Positions 34,561-43,500 of a stretch of 64,000 nucleotides of DNA are shown piece after piece (position 1 is the first letter of the stretch; each line of letters opens with the position of its first letter). The notes under the pieces are model-generated. The model saw only the letters and a list, made by a program, of their open reading frames with translations, did not search any database and was not told the origin of the DNA. The stretch covers positions 1 to 64,000 of the forward strand of contig CAZXFW010000011.1 in assembly GCA_964640175.1 (NCBI GenBank), given 5' to 3'. A program made the translations under genes and the position numbers. The DNA comes from JACKDX01 sp964640175 (GTDB taxonomy: Bacteria > Myxococcota_A > Polyangia > Polyangiales > GCA-016699535).

Positions 34561-35310
34561 ATGAAACGATACTCAATGCTCAGTCTTTTGGTGTTGTTGT
34601 TCTCTGTAGCGGCATGTGGTGATGACGATGACAGTGGGTCAGGCCCTTCTGGCGATCCCATTAATAATCCTGCAGCGACTCAGTCGGCTGTCAGTGCGAT
34701 GGAGACTACGAATAATCTTCGCTCGCTTAGTGATGATCCAGGCAATCAACAAGCGCTTGGAGGAGTAGGCCAGTTGTACGGAAATTACAGTTCGATACTG
34801 GGTGCAAAATATGCAGCGCAACAACAACAATCATTGACCGTTGGCTATCTGACTGCTCAAGGCTCTATGAGCCAGGGTCTTGACGCAATTGCAAATGCAG
34901 ATTGGGAAGACTGCTACACAGTGGATGGGGATACGGCGACGTATGACAATTGTGAGTCTGGTGGGAGTACCATCAATGGAACCATTACGGGTACCGAAAC
35001 CTCGATTACGCTTGACATTGAAGTGACCAGCGATCAATCGGGTACGTCCTTCAACATGACGATGGAAGGTTCGCTAGAGTTTTCTGACACTTCTGTTGTA
35101 GGAACGTTGCATTTTGATATTGATGGGACAGCACAAGGCACGGAGTTCAACTACGACGTGACTGCAGATTACGATGTGGAACTTACAGACGGCTGCGCGA
35201 CGGGTGGTACCCTCGAAATTGATGGTAGCTGGTCTTACAGTGGACAGAACGTTGAGGCGACGGCCTACATTACGTTCGGTCCCACTTGCGGTGATGCGGA
35301 GCTCCGTTAA
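34561..35310 (+). CDS. Small lipoprotein, function unknown
   Basis: 249 residues with AAGGA upstream of ATG 34561. Signal peptide and lipobox: MKRYSMLSLLVLLFSVAACG, followed by an Asp/Ser/Gly-rich linker (DDDDSGSGPSG) typical of a lipoprotein tether. A helical region (about 40-110) with Gln/Ala-rich stretches precedes a beta-rich domain with repeated Thr/Asp strands (TSITLDIEVTSDQSGTSFNM) and two Cys pairs. I do not recognise the fold. An intrinsic terminator follows at 35366-35413. Confidence 0.8.
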   Translation: MKRYSMLSLLVLLFSVAACGDDDDSGSGPSGDPINNPAATQSAVSAMETTNNLRSLSDDPGNQQALGGVGQLYGNYSSILGAKYAAQQQQSLTVGYLTAQGSMSQGLDAIANADWEDCYTVDGDTATYDNCESGGSTINGTITGTETSITLDIEVTSDQSGTSFNMTMEGSLEFSDTSVVGTLHFDIDGTAQGTEFNYDVTADYDVELTDGCATGGTLEIDGSWSYSGQNVEATAYITFGPTCGDAELR

Positions 35311-35365
35311 GCACGAGGCCGTCGCTATCACGGGATAATGGTTCGGACTTTGCTCCGACAAACCT

Positions 35366-35413
35366 GCTCAACCCTGATCCATGGCTTCACGATGGGTCAG
35401 GGTTTGAGTTTTT
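35366..35413 (+). terminator. Intrinsic terminator after the small lipoprotein
   Basis: CTCAACCCTGATCC and GGGTCAGGGTTTGAG form a long stem with a ~12-base loop, followed directly by TTTTT (35409-35413). It ends the lipoprotein gene at 34561-35310, about 60 bases after its stop. The clearest intrinsic terminator I see in the window. Confidence 0.8.
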
Positions 35414-35551
35414 AAGCGGGTAGTCTGAGTGTTTGAGGCCCTCCGAGCCTTGCTCGTCGTCCATGGTAGTGGCCGCAACTTCAGGGGTTGAGTGTCCGAT
35501 ATAGGGATGAACGCCAGCGTTCACCTTTATCAAGACAAGGACGGTCCCCTC

Positions 35552-36052
35552 ATGGAACAACACTTAGTTTCTCAATCATTTCAACACGATGTCACAGTAA
35601 CACCGGCGTATAGCCGATTTGCGAAATTAGAGGCATGGCTTGAGACCTATCTCGTCGTCAAAGCGCCTTATCCACTGTCCCAGAACTGGAAAGAAAATCT
35701 TCCCAAGTTTTTTCCTTGGGCTGCATTGGTTTTTGCGCCCGTCATGTTTTTTCTCAACGTTGTGGGGATGTTGATGTCTGTCGTCATGACCCCCTTTGCT
35801 GTATTTGCGAACCCCGTGGGCACGGTGGTTCATTTCGCAGGGTTGGCTGCACACATGGCCATCACCGTGCTGACGGCGATGAGTGTGCCTGGGCTCTTTC
35901 GTCGCCAGCAGCAGGGTTGGGTGTTTGCAAGTTATGCACAGGTGCTCTCCCTTGTATGGAGCGTATGTTCATTTGATATGGTAGGCATCGCCGTGCATGT
36001 GGGCGCGTTGTATATGCTGTTCCAAATCAAGCAGGAGTATCGCCATTCATAA
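35552..36052 (+). CDS. Integral membrane protein, function unknown
   Basis: 166 residues from ATG 35552, with AAGGA 10 bases upstream; GTG 35492 and ATG 35507 are longer in-frame options. The N-terminal stretch (KLEAWLETYLVVKAPYPLSQ) is followed by three to four membrane segments: AALVFAPVMFFLNVVGMLMS, MAITVLTAMSVPGLF, QVLSLVWSVCSFDMVGIAV. I recall similar uncharacterised membrane proteins but no function. Convergent with the HerA-like ATPase gene, whose stop is next to its own. Confidence 0.75.
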   Translation: MEQHLVSQSFQHDVTVTPAYSRFAKLEAWLETYLVVKAPYPLSQNWKENLPKFFPWAALVFAPVMFFLNVVGMLMSVVMTPFAVFANPVGTVVHFAGLAAHMAITVLTAMSVPGLFRRQQQGWVFASYAQVLSLVWSVCSFDMVGIAVHVGALYMLFQIKQEYRHS

Positions 36053-36053
36053 T

Positions 36054-37628
36054 TTAGCGTCGGCGAACGCCGAGGATGCCCAGCAATCCTCGCGTAAGCT
36101 CTCGTGCCACCGTGCGTCCGATCTGACGCGCGGTGGTACTGTTTAACATGCGTTCCAAAGTCGACTTAGGCACTTGGCGTGATCCAGAGCGTCGCGATGC
36201 TGGTTTGGGTGAGGGTTCTTGTAGAGGTGGGGTGGTGTCGTCCGTATTCGCATGACTTTTATCCAGTTTGGCCATCAAGCGTTCATGGGCAGAATCACCA
36301 TCCAATGGCGTTTGATACTGGGGCGCCAAGGTTGAACCAGCGACCAAATCAGTAAGCTCTTGAGAAGTCAGTACGCCCATACGTGATTGCGGTGCTCGCA
36401 GGTAACATTGCGCTAAGGGTGTAGGCGTGCCTTTGGGATCAAGCGCCGTGACCAAGGCTTCTCCTGTTCCGAGTTCAGTAAGCAGAGCGGTCACATCGTA
36501 AAAGTCGGTATGAGGGTAGTTTTCAGCGACGAGCTTGATGTTTTTGCGATCTTTGGCAGTGAATGCCCGCAGAGCGTGCTGAATCTTCATGCCCAACTGG
36601 CTCAATATCACTTCTGGGATGTCCATGGGGTTTTGTGTCACAAAAAAGAGGCCGATTCCCTTAGATCGGATAAGTTTTACCATCGTTTCGAGCTGATCAA
36701 GTAAGGCAGAGCTGGCCTCGTCAAATACGAGGTGTGCCTCATCGATGAATAAGACAAGCTTTGGTTTTTCGACATCACCGACTTCAGGGTAGTGCTGATA
36801 AATTTCGGCGAGCAACTGCAGCATGAACGTGGAGAAGAGTTTAGGTCGGTCTTGGATATCGGTGACTCTCAGAATGGAAATGACACCTTTTCCATCACGT
36901 AGTAGCGGGAGATGTTGCTTGGCATCGAACGAGGGTTCTGCAAAAAATGTGTCGGCGCCTTGATGTTCCAGCTCAACGATGGCACGGGTGATCGTGCCCA
37001 CAGAAGCTGCTGGGACCGCCCCGTAGCTTTTCTCAAAGCTGTCTTTGATTTCTGTTTGCACGTAACTGAGCACCGTCTTGAGATCTTTGAGATCTACAAG
37101 CGGCAGAGCGTGATCGTCACAATACTTAAACACTACGGCGAGGATGCCTTGTTGCACGTGGTTGAGGCCCAGCATTTTGCCGAGCAAGATGGGTCCAAGC
37201 TCCGTGATCGTAGCGCGTAGTCGTACCCCTGGTTCCTTGGAAACCGAAAGAAACTCCACCGGGCTTGCCTGTGCGTTAAAGGGTAAGCCAATGGCGGAGT
37301 GGCGCTGGGTGATAACGTCGTTTTCCACGCCAGGCATGGCGATGCCGCTGAGATCGCCTTTGATGTCCATAATTACACTGGGCACACCATATTCAGAAAG
37401 CTGTTCGGCCAAGACTTGCAATGTCTTCGTTTTGCCTGTGCCAGTGGCTCCTGCGATTAAGCCGTGACGATTAAATGTCTGAAGCGGCAGCCGTATGTAA
37501 AGCTCACGCTCAGGTTCCCCTTGCTGCATGGCAGCACCTAAAACGATGGCTTCAGAGTCAAACGCGTAGCCGTCCAGGATGGCTTGCTTAAAAGCTTGCT
37601 TATCGTGGGTCATTGCCACTTGTGGCAT
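36054..37628 (-). CDS. HerA-like ATPase, YjgR/DUF853 family
   Basis: 524 residues. Walker A GATGTGKTKTLQVLAEQL (about 38-55); the DIKGDLSGIA stretch, Walker B LVLFIDEAHLVF, FVTQNPMDIPEVILSQLG, and the C-terminal LERMLNSTTARQIGRTVARE all match the DUF853 (YjgR) family. Members are HerA/FtsK-like P-loop ATPases; function unknown in most bacteria. The last 12 residues are strongly basic. The gene is followed on the same strand by nothing for 1 base and then the convergent membrane protein. The TIGR04563-like gene lies just upstream. Confidence 0.93.
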   Translation of the reverse strand: MPQVAMTHDKQAFKQAILDGYAFDSEAIVLGAAMQQGEPERELYIRLPLQTFNRHGLIAGATGTGKTKTLQVLAEQLSEYGVPSVIMDIKGDLSGIAMPGVENDVITQRHSAIGLPFNAQASPVEFLSVSKEPGVRLRATITELGPILLGKMLGLNHVQQGILAVVFKYCDDHALPLVDLKDLKTVLSYVQTEIKDSFEKSYGAVPAASVGTITRAIVELEHQGADTFFAEPSFDAKQHLPLLRDGKGVISILRVTDIQDRPKLFSTFMLQLLAEIYQHYPEVGDVEKPKLVLFIDEAHLVFDEASSALLDQLETMVKLIRSKGIGLFFVTQNPMDIPEVILSQLGMKIQHALRAFTAKDRKNIKLVAENYPHTDFYDVTALLTELGTGEALVTALDPKGTPTPLAQCYLRAPQSRMGVLTSQELTDLVAGSTLAPQYQTPLDGDSAHERLMAKLDKSHANTDDTTPPLQEPSPKPASRRSGSRQVPKSTLERMLNSTTARQIGRTVARELTRGLLGILGVRRR

Positions 37629-37686
37629 ATCAACCGCCCAAAAGAAACCACGATCCTTTTAGGGGTGCTGGGGCAGATGAAGAGAT

Positions 37687-37914
37687 CTAGTGGCTGGCAG
37701 CCTGACGACGCTGCTCTTGCTCTTCTTTTTCGTCTTCTGCGCCCGGAACTTCGTTAACCGAAGGCAGCTTGCGGATTTCAGAAAGGCCTAGTTTGACGCA
37801 ACGCTGCACAATCCATGACAGCGAACGGTCGAGCCGAGTGGCCTCCCTTTGAATGTCCTGCAGCATTGTCTCGGGAAAATATAGGCTCTGTTTCCTCTTA
37901 TCGCTTCCTGCCAT
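37687..37914 (-). CDS. TIGR04563-like ribbon-helix-helix protein
   Basis: 75 residues from ATG 37914, with GGAAGGAAA 8 bases upstream; the in-frame TTG at 37920 is less likely. KRKQSLYFPETMLQDIQREA followed by RLDRSLSWIVQRCVKLGLSE reads as a ribbon-helix-helix: a beta strand then two helices, as in Arc/MetJ-type DNA binders. The Glu/Gln-rich tail (EDEKEEQEQRRQ) is acidic. A family of such proteins is common in myxobacteria, as I recall. Possibly a regulator of the nearby divergent protease gene (38076) or of itself. Confidence 0.75.
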   Translation of the reverse strand: MAGSDKRKQSLYFPETMLQDIQREATRLDRSLSWIVQRCVKLGLSEIRKLPSVNEVPGAEDEKEEQEQRRQAASH

Positions 37915-37984
37915 GGTCAAGGTTTCCTTCCTTTTGTATGTAGCATTATCTACCAGGGAATCGAGTTTAACTCAGTCTTGCAAC

Positions 37985-38015
37985 TTGATCCACAACCCTG
38001 CAAAGCAGGTATAGT
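37985..38015 (+). promoter_or_regulatory. Putative promoter of the processing protease with palindromic spacer
   Basis: TTGATC (37985-37990) and TATAGT (38010-38015) are 19 bases apart. The spacer contains a perfect palindrome, CCTGC-AAA-GCAGG (37997-38009), abutting the -10, a plausible operator site. A second hairpin, TCCGC-GGG-GCGGA, lies at 38051-38063 in the leader. Binding is not shown. Confidence 0.35.
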
Positions 38016-38075
38016 GGTATGGGGAATACCAAAGCCTAAGAAGCGTTTGCTCCGCGGGGCGGACAGGGTTTTAAT

Positions 38076-39428
38076 ATGGAAAAACGGCACAAAAACTCAA
38101 AAATTCCACAATGGGTCGCGTTACTTGCGGCGATGTTGGTAGGGGCCACGTTGGCAGGGACCATGGCGCACGCGCTGCCTCGGACGGCAAGTCCTTATTA
38201 CAATTTGGGGGTATTTGCCCGAGCGCTTTCCCATGTGGAGCTTAGTTATGTGGAAACCCCTGATCAGGATCGACTCGTGCAGGGGGCCATTCGTGGCATG
38301 ATTGCCGAGCTCGACCCGCATTCGAGTTTTATGGATGCGCAAAGTTACGGTGTGTTATCGGCGGACACCGAGGGGCGCTTTGGTGGCATCGGTGTGGAGA
38401 TTGACGCTAAGGACGGGTGGCTGACGGTGCTTAGTACGTTTGAAGGAGGACCTGCGTATCGAGCCGGCATTCGTCCAGGCGATCGCTTTATTTCCATCGA
38501 AGGACAGGCTGCACAAGACATGCCTATCGACGAAGCCGTTCGGCGCATGCGTGGAGAGCCGGGTACTTCGACACGGTTTCGGTTACGCAAAGCAACCAGT
38601 GAACGTGTGATCGATATGACGGTTCGGCGTGAGATCATTCGTGTGCACGCGGTGGAAGCTCGTGTGTTGCCAGATCAAGTCGCCTACGTGAAGCTCAAAG
38701 CATTTCAGCAGACGACCACGGAAGAGCTTCGTAAAGCGCTTGACGAAGCTGCGGCGGCGACAAAAGCCCGTGGGGGGATTCAAGGCGTATTGCTCGATTT
38801 GCGGAATAACCCTGGTGGATTACTCGCCCAAGGCATTCAAGTGGCTGACGAGTTTTTGAGTCAGGGCACTATTGTCACCACACGTGGAAGGCGGGGCCGC
38901 TTGATGCAAGAAGCGCGTGCACAGGCCCTGAACACCAGGCCCAATTGGCCGATGGTGGTGTTAGTTAATGGGTATACGGCCAGTGCCGCTGAAATTGTAG
39001 CAGGCGCATTAAAGGACAATAAAAGAGCCACCGTGGTGGGGTTACGCACCTTTGGGAAAGGGAGTGTTCAGAACATTATTGAGTTACCCGATGGCAGCGC
39101 TCTAAAGTTAACTGTGGCGCGCTACTACACGCCTTCGGGTCGTTCTATTCAGGCAGAGGGTATCGATCCCGATGTCCTTGTGGATCAATTGGACACGGAA
39201 GCGATGCGTGCGGCCAAGGAAACCACGGTTGCGAGCGAAGCGGGTTTGGAGGGGCATCTTGCCAATCCTTCCGAGGCACAGCACCCTACGGTCGTCGTGC
39301 CTGAACGTGATCAGCCGCGCACAGCACCAGTGCCTCAGTCTGTGACACAGCAGGCATTTGTCAACGACTATCAAGCGCATATGGCTCATCAAGTGTTGCG
39401 AGCGTTAATCGCTACACACGCGCATTAA
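38076..39428 (+). CDS. C-terminal processing peptidase, S41 family
   Basis: 450 residues. N-terminal membrane anchor or signal (WVALLAAMLVGATLAGTM). A helical region precedes a PDZ domain (about 100-185, with GIGVEIDAKDGWLTVLSTFE and AGIRPGDRFISIEG). The S41 catalytic domain has Ser303 in YTASAAEIVAGAL and Lys328 in TFGKGSVQNIIELPDG, the Ser/Lys dyad. The remaining ~80 residues are poorly conserved. Family members trim C-termini of periplasmic proteins. It has its own predicted promoter with a spacer palindrome. Confidence 0.95.
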   Translation: MEKRHKNSKIPQWVALLAAMLVGATLAGTMAHALPRTASPYYNLGVFARALSHVELSYVETPDQDRLVQGAIRGMIAELDPHSSFMDAQSYGVLSADTEGRFGGIGVEIDAKDGWLTVLSTFEGGPAYRAGIRPGDRFISIEGQAAQDMPIDEAVRRMRGEPGTSTRFRLRKATSERVIDMTVRREIIRVHAVEARVLPDQVAYVKLKAFQQTTTEELRKALDEAAAATKARGGIQGVLLDLRNNPGGLLAQGIQVADEFLSQGTIVTTRGRRGRLMQEARAQALNTRPNWPMVVLVNGYTASAAEIVAGALKDNKRATVVGLRTFGKGSVQNIIELPDGSALKLTVARYYTPSGRSIQAEGIDPDVLVDQLDTEAMRAAKETTVASEAGLEGHLANPSEAQHPTVVVPERDQPRTAPVPQSVTQQAFVNDYQAHMAHQVLRALIATHAH

Positions 39429-39469
39429 TTACTTGAAACTATCGTTGCGGTGCGTATGGTGCGCTCACC

Positions 39470-40297
39470 ATGCCTCGGAAGCAATCCACTCGTTCATCCA
39501 AACTGACAGCTCGCAACGCCGACAAACACGATCTTTATCAACGTTCTGTTCAGGATCCCGCATCTGAAATTGCATTTTGCACGCGCATTTTTCGTCGTGC
39601 GTATGGGCACAACCCGCTCGTATTGCGTGAGGATTTTTGTGGAACAGCGCTATTGGCAAGCGAGTGGGTCAAAAGTGACTCTCATCGTATGGCGACAGGA
39701 GTGGATCTTGAAGCTTCTGTCTTGGCGTGGGGGCGTGAGCATCATGTTAAGCAGCTTGGCCAAGACGCCAAGCGGCTAACGCTCTTGCGCCAGGACGTGC
39801 GCGCAGATGTGCCCGGTACGTTTGATGTTACAATGGCGTTTAACTTTAGCTATTTCATCTTCAAAACGCGTCCAGATCTCAAAGCGTATTTTCAGTCTGT
39901 GCGGCGTTCGTTGAAACCCAAAGGCATGTTTCTCCTCGATCACTATGGGGGACCAGAAACACAAGAGGCGCTCATCGAGGAAACAAAACAAAAAGGTTTT
40001 ACGTATCTTTGGGAACAAGGCGAATACAATCCCATTGATGCCTCTACGACAAACCACATTCACTTTCGGTTTAACGATCGCTCTATGATGCGTCGTGCCT
40101 TTACGTACGATTGGCGATTGTGGCAACTCATGGAATTACAAGATGTGTTGAAAGAATCAGGTTTCAAACACGTGGATGTGTATTGGGAAGGTGACGACGG
40201 TGAAGGCGGCGGCAATGGCGTATTTCGAGCCAAGAAAAAAGCCCTCAACGATCCATGCTGGAACGCGTACCTTGTGGCTCGCCCCGGCTCTACCTAA
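39470..40297 (+). CDS. Class I SAM-dependent methyltransferase
   Basis: 275 residues. The SAM fold can be traced: VLREDFCGTALLASEWV is motif I, GVDLEASVLAWGREH motif II with the acidic ribose-binding Asp, FDVTMAFNFSYFIFKTR motif IV. The later part (RSLKPKGMFLLDHYGG) is motif VI. The acceptor substrate is not known. A very basic N-terminus (PRKQSTRSSKLTAR) and charged segments suggest a nucleic-acid or acidic partner, but this is speculation. It lies 41 bases after the S41 peptidase gene and 28 bases before a zinc peptidase gene. Confidence 0.85.
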   Translation: MPRKQSTRSSKLTARNADKHDLYQRSVQDPASEIAFCTRIFRRAYGHNPLVLREDFCGTALLASEWVKSDSHRMATGVDLEASVLAWGREHHVKQLGQDAKRLTLLRQDVRADVPGTFDVTMAFNFSYFIFKTRPDLKAYFQSVRRSLKPKGMFLLDHYGGPETQEALIEETKQKGFTYLWEQGEYNPIDASTTNHIHFRFNDRSMMRRAFTYDWRLWQLMELQDVLKESGFKHVDVYWEGDDGEGGGNGVFRAKKKALNDPCWNAYLVARPGST

Positions 40298-40325
40298 AAA
40301 CACCAAATCGTCGTAAGGGAGCGGT

Positions 40326-41198
40326 ATGCGGTGGCAGCTTGGACGTCGAAGTGGCAACGTTGTGGATGCACGGAGTGCTGGCCGGGGCATGCGCCTAGGC
40401 GGCGTAGGCTCAATCGTTGTGTTACTTGGGGCGCTGGTCGTGTGGATGCTGGGTGGTAACCCCCTGGCGGTCTTGTCGCTGTTAGGAACAGCAGGTGCAG
40501 GGGCTGGAACGGAAGCTCCTGCAACAGGGACCGAGCCGCCCGCAGAAGATCCGCAGGCTGAGTTTGTGGCGCGGGTGCTTGGAGATACCGAAGATACCTG
40601 GGCGGCACTATTGCCCGCGGAAACCCATGCCCAATACGTTCCGGCAAAATTGGTGTTGTTTCGAGAAGGGGTCAGGTCTGCGTGCGGCATGGCATCCGCA
40701 GCGGTGGGGCCATTTTATTGTCCTGGGGATCGTCGCGTGTATTTAGATCTTTCGTTTTTCGATGAGCTTGAGCGTCGATTTGCGGCACCTGGTGATTTTG
40801 CGCGCGCGTATGTGATCGTACATGAAGTGGGGCATCACATTCAAACGTTGCTTGGGACTTCCGAGCAAGTCCGAGCCAAACAGGCCGGAGTATCTGACGC
40901 GCAAGCTAATCAGCTGTCAGTCCGCCTGGAGCTTCAGGCGGATTGCTACGCTGGCGTTTGGGCGCATCATGCAAAAAGTCAACGTAATCTTTTGGAACCA
41001 GGAGACCTGGAAGAAGGACTCAATGCGGCCTCTGCGATTGGGGATGACACCTTGCAAAAACGTTCACGCGGTGTGGTGGTTCCTGAATCCTTTACCCATG
41101 GCAGCGCGGCTCAGCGAGTGCATTGGTTTAAACAAGGGTTTGAACAAGGGCGGTTGAGTGCCTGCACTACCTTTGAAGAGGATATCGCTACGCCTTAA
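40326..41198 (+). CDS. Neutral zinc metallopeptidase-like protein (YpfJ family)
   Basis: 290 residues. One membrane segment (about 26-44, LGGVGSIVVLLGALVVWML) anchors the protein, followed by an Ala/Pro/Gly-rich linker. The peptidase domain has the HExxH motif His166-Glu-Val-Gly-His170 (VIVHEVGHHIQTLLGTSE), FYCPGDRRVYLDLSFFDEL before it and LRLELQADCYAGVWAHHA after it, in agreement with the family (PF04228 as I recall). The active site faces the periplasm. The role in bacteria is poorly known. Confidence 0.92.
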   Translation: MRWQLGRRSGNVVDARSAGRGMRLGGVGSIVVLLGALVVWMLGGNPLAVLSLLGTAGAGAGTEAPATGTEPPAEDPQAEFVARVLGDTEDTWAALLPAETHAQYVPAKLVLFREGVRSACGMASAAVGPFYCPGDRRVYLDLSFFDELERRFAAPGDFARAYVIVHEVGHHIQTLLGTSEQVRAKQAGVSDAQANQLSVRLELQADCYAGVWAHHAKSQRNLLEPGDLEEGLNAASAIGDDTLQKRSRGVVVPESFTHGSAAQRVHWFKQGFEQGRLSACTTFEEDIATP

Positions 41199-41272
41199 AG
41201 GCTTGCGCGAGGCAAAGTGGGATGTCAGATTACATAGTCAGGTAGACACCTCGCCAGGAAGGGTTTGTTTGT

Positions 41273-42136
41273 ATGTCGTTGAAATCATTTGTATTTCTTA
41301 CTGTGCTCCTACCATGGTGGGGTGCCTGTGCCGCTACGATGGAAGATGCTGAGGCAGGGACGGAAAGTGAAGGTCAGTCGAACACCACAAGCTCCTGGAT
41401 CTACCCACTTTTACCGCAGTACATCCCTCAAGGGGCTACGCCAAGCAGTACGGCGTTCAAACAAATTGAGTATGGTGTGCCTAACCCGAATCTTTCAGGA
41501 TGGTCCAGTTGTTACCGTGCTTCTATGTCTACGTTGACCCATGCGGGTGTGGATTGGGTTGCCTATCAAAACAACCGAACCCAATCTTGGGCTGTGGGTA
41601 AAAAGGTGTACCAAGAGCCTCCTTCTGTGACTTCGACGAGCACTGCACCGGCAAGTGTCGTGGGAGTGTATGCCGTGCACGACGGTACGATCGTAGCCGT
41701 GGATCCCCTCGTGGCAGGCTACGCTGCTGACGAAGGAGCAAGCATTGCCATTCGTCACGAACTCAGTGCATCTGAGAAAGCCGTGTTCGAAGCCATGAAC
41801 ATTTTTGGCATACAGGCAGTCTACTCTGTGTATGCCCATGTGCTGCCTACGCCAGCCATTGCCGCTCTTAAAACCGACCAAACGCTGGCGGTCAAAAAGG
41901 GCGATGTCCTCGGGATCCTCTATGACAATCCAGGATATACCGTTGCGGATGGGACGGTTCGCGCCAACGATTTGTTGTATTTCGAAATGCGCTGGGACTA
42001 TGGGCAAAGCTTATGGGCCGAGCCGTGCAGGGGAAATCTCGCGCCTGCTTTTGTGAAAACTGCGAGCGATCTGACACGCTACGGTTATGTAGATCCTCGC
42101 GGCATGTTAGACATGTTAGCGCACGTTGCACCGTAA
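41273..42136 (+). CDS. Degenerate LytM (M23) lipoprotein
   Basis: 287 residues. Signal peptide MSLKSFVFLTVLLPWWGAC with a loose lipobox (WGAC). The LytM/M23-like domain spans about 80-245. The HxxxD zinc pair is intact (H90-A-G-V-D94) and YxH is present (YAH189), but the HLHFE block reads LLYFE, so both His of the HxH motif are lost (Leu234, Tyr236). A zinc-endopeptidase activity is unlikely. In EnvC/NlpD, degenerate LytM domains activate amidases, and an amidase gene follows 205 bases downstream on the same strand, with a hairpin between. Confidence 0.75.
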   Translation: MSLKSFVFLTVLLPWWGACAATMEDAEAGTESEGQSNTTSSWIYPLLPQYIPQGATPSSTAFKQIEYGVPNPNLSGWSSCYRASMSTLTHAGVDWVAYQNNRTQSWAVGKKVYQEPPSVTSTSTAPASVVGVYAVHDGTIVAVDPLVAGYAADEGASIAIRHELSASEKAVFEAMNIFGIQAVYSVYAHVLPTPAIAALKTDQTLAVKKGDVLGILYDNPGYTVADGTVRANDLLYFEMRWDYGQSLWAEPCRGNLAPAFVKTASDLTRYGYVDPRGMLDMLAHVAP

Positions 42137-42155
42137 GCCCGGAGCGGCTGTCTTC

Positions 42156-42180
42156 GTGCCAAGTGGAGACTCCTTGGCAC
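42156..42180 (+). terminator. Hairpin after the degenerate LytM gene
   Basis: GTGCCAAG and CTTGGCAC form a perfect 8-base stem with a 9-base loop, starting 20 bases after the stop. No U-tract follows, so it may be a partial terminator or a stabilising hairpin between the LytM and amidase genes. Confidence 0.5.
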
Positions 42181-42341
42181 ACTGGGGACAATGGACCCTA
42201 GAGATAGATGAAAGCTCTGTCTGAAATGATTAGTGAATTTCGTATGACAACCGCTCACTTCTTGCTCTCATGTGGGTATGTATCTTGCATAAACGTATTT
42301 TGGCTTGCCTCGTAGCAGGTACGTGTTAAAGGAAGAGTCTA

Positions 42342-43466
42342 ATGAATATGTCATCTCCCACCCTTTCTTCGTGTCGATGGTCGGCTTTGGCCCTTGGGGC
42401 AAGCCTTGTGGCCTGCGCGCCTAGCGCGGTGGGCGGCTATGGCACCGATCAGGAGCTTTTGGTGACAGCAAAGCCTCGATCCGAGTGGGTCAATGGCGAT
42501 CCTGCCTCGCAGTGTTCTGCCTCTATGATCGATGAAACGCCGCGCTACCGCATTACGGTGCATCATACAGCCGGCGAGGCCTCGACAGGGTATGAAGCTG
42601 AAGTGGCTCAAATGAACACAATTCTCAGCACGCATTATTCGCGTGGTGCCTCGGACACGGTAGACCCAGATGAAGCTACCAAGTGGTGGTGCGATGTGGG
42701 CTATCATTTTGTCATTGCCCCGTCAGGTGAGGTCTACGAGGGTAGGCCGATTGATTTCATGGGTGCGCACACGGCTTATGAAAACGACGGCAACGTCGGT
42801 ATTGCAGTGATGGGCGACTATCGCAGCCAACCTGTGCCGCAGGCTGTACGTGATGCGTTGGCGCGCGTCGTGAGGGAACTTCAAACAGACTATCCTAATA
42901 TTAAGTTTACCGATCCAGCTTGCAATGAATACGATGGAGATAGCGATCTTTGCTTGCGCGGTCATCGCGAGCACAAGAACAACCGTACCTCCTGTCCCGG
43001 CAATGAACTGATGGCGGTGGTCAAGGATCTCCGTGGGGGGATTGAAGAGCATCATCCTGAGCACGACCCGTACGTCGAAGAGTTAGAGGAAGAGATCCCA
43101 GAAGATACCGAATACACATGTACATCGGCGAAAGGCGAGACGAAGTCTTTCAACAAGACTGCGTGGGATAGCTTCGGTGGAAAGTGTTTCGATCGCGAGG
43201 CTCCGCAGGATGTCTGTGTGGGAGTCCCAGATAACAATTGGATTTGCGTCAATCATCCCGCCTATGGATTGGTGACAGGGCCATGTCGTGCCGGTGCAGG
43301 CTTTCAAGCCTTTAGCACCGCGCAGTGGGCCGTGGCGAAGTGCTTTGCCTGTAACAATCCCAACAATCCGATTTACGATTCTGCGTTGGGAGTGCAGGCG
43401 GATCAAACCTACACAGGTTCACCGAACGGTGTAGGCTGCGTGTACAACGCCGCCCAAGACGAATAA
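42342..43466 (+). CDS. N-acetylmuramoyl-L-alanine amidase, PGRP/Amidase_2-type lipoprotein
   Basis: 374 residues with AAGGAAG before ATG 42342. Lipobox SLVAC (Cys25). Amidase_2 domain about 55-235: zinc ligands His74 (ITVHHTAGE), His208 (LRGHREH) and Cys218 (TSCPG), and catalytic Tyr121 (DVGYHF) and Thr216 are all present. GEVYEGRP and NVGIAVMGDY are further family marks. A C-terminal ~110-residue Cys-rich domain (CFDREAPQDVC, CFACNNPNNP) may bind cell-wall or other glycan. It cuts the bond between muramic acid and L-Ala. Neighbour of the LytM lipoprotein; convergent with bioB. Confidence 0.9.
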   Translation: MNMSSPTLSSCRWSALALGASLVACAPSAVGGYGTDQELLVTAKPRSEWVNGDPASQCSASMIDETPRYRITVHHTAGEASTGYEAEVAQMNTILSTHYSRGASDTVDPDEATKWWCDVGYHFVIAPSGEVYEGRPIDFMGAHTAYENDGNVGIAVMGDYRSQPVPQAVRDALARVVRELQTDYPNIKFTDPACNEYDGDSDLCLRGHREHKNNRTSCPGNELMAVVKDLRGGIEEHHPEHDPYVEELEEEIPEDTEYTCTSAKGETKSFNKTAWDSFGGKCFDREAPQDVCVGVPDNNWICVNHPAYGLVTGPCRAGAGFQAFSTAQWAVAKCFACNNPNNPIYDSALGVQADQTYTGSPNGVGCVYNAAQDE

Positions 43467-43500
43467 AGCAGCTGGCTGCCTCCTCTTCGAGGAAGGATGG

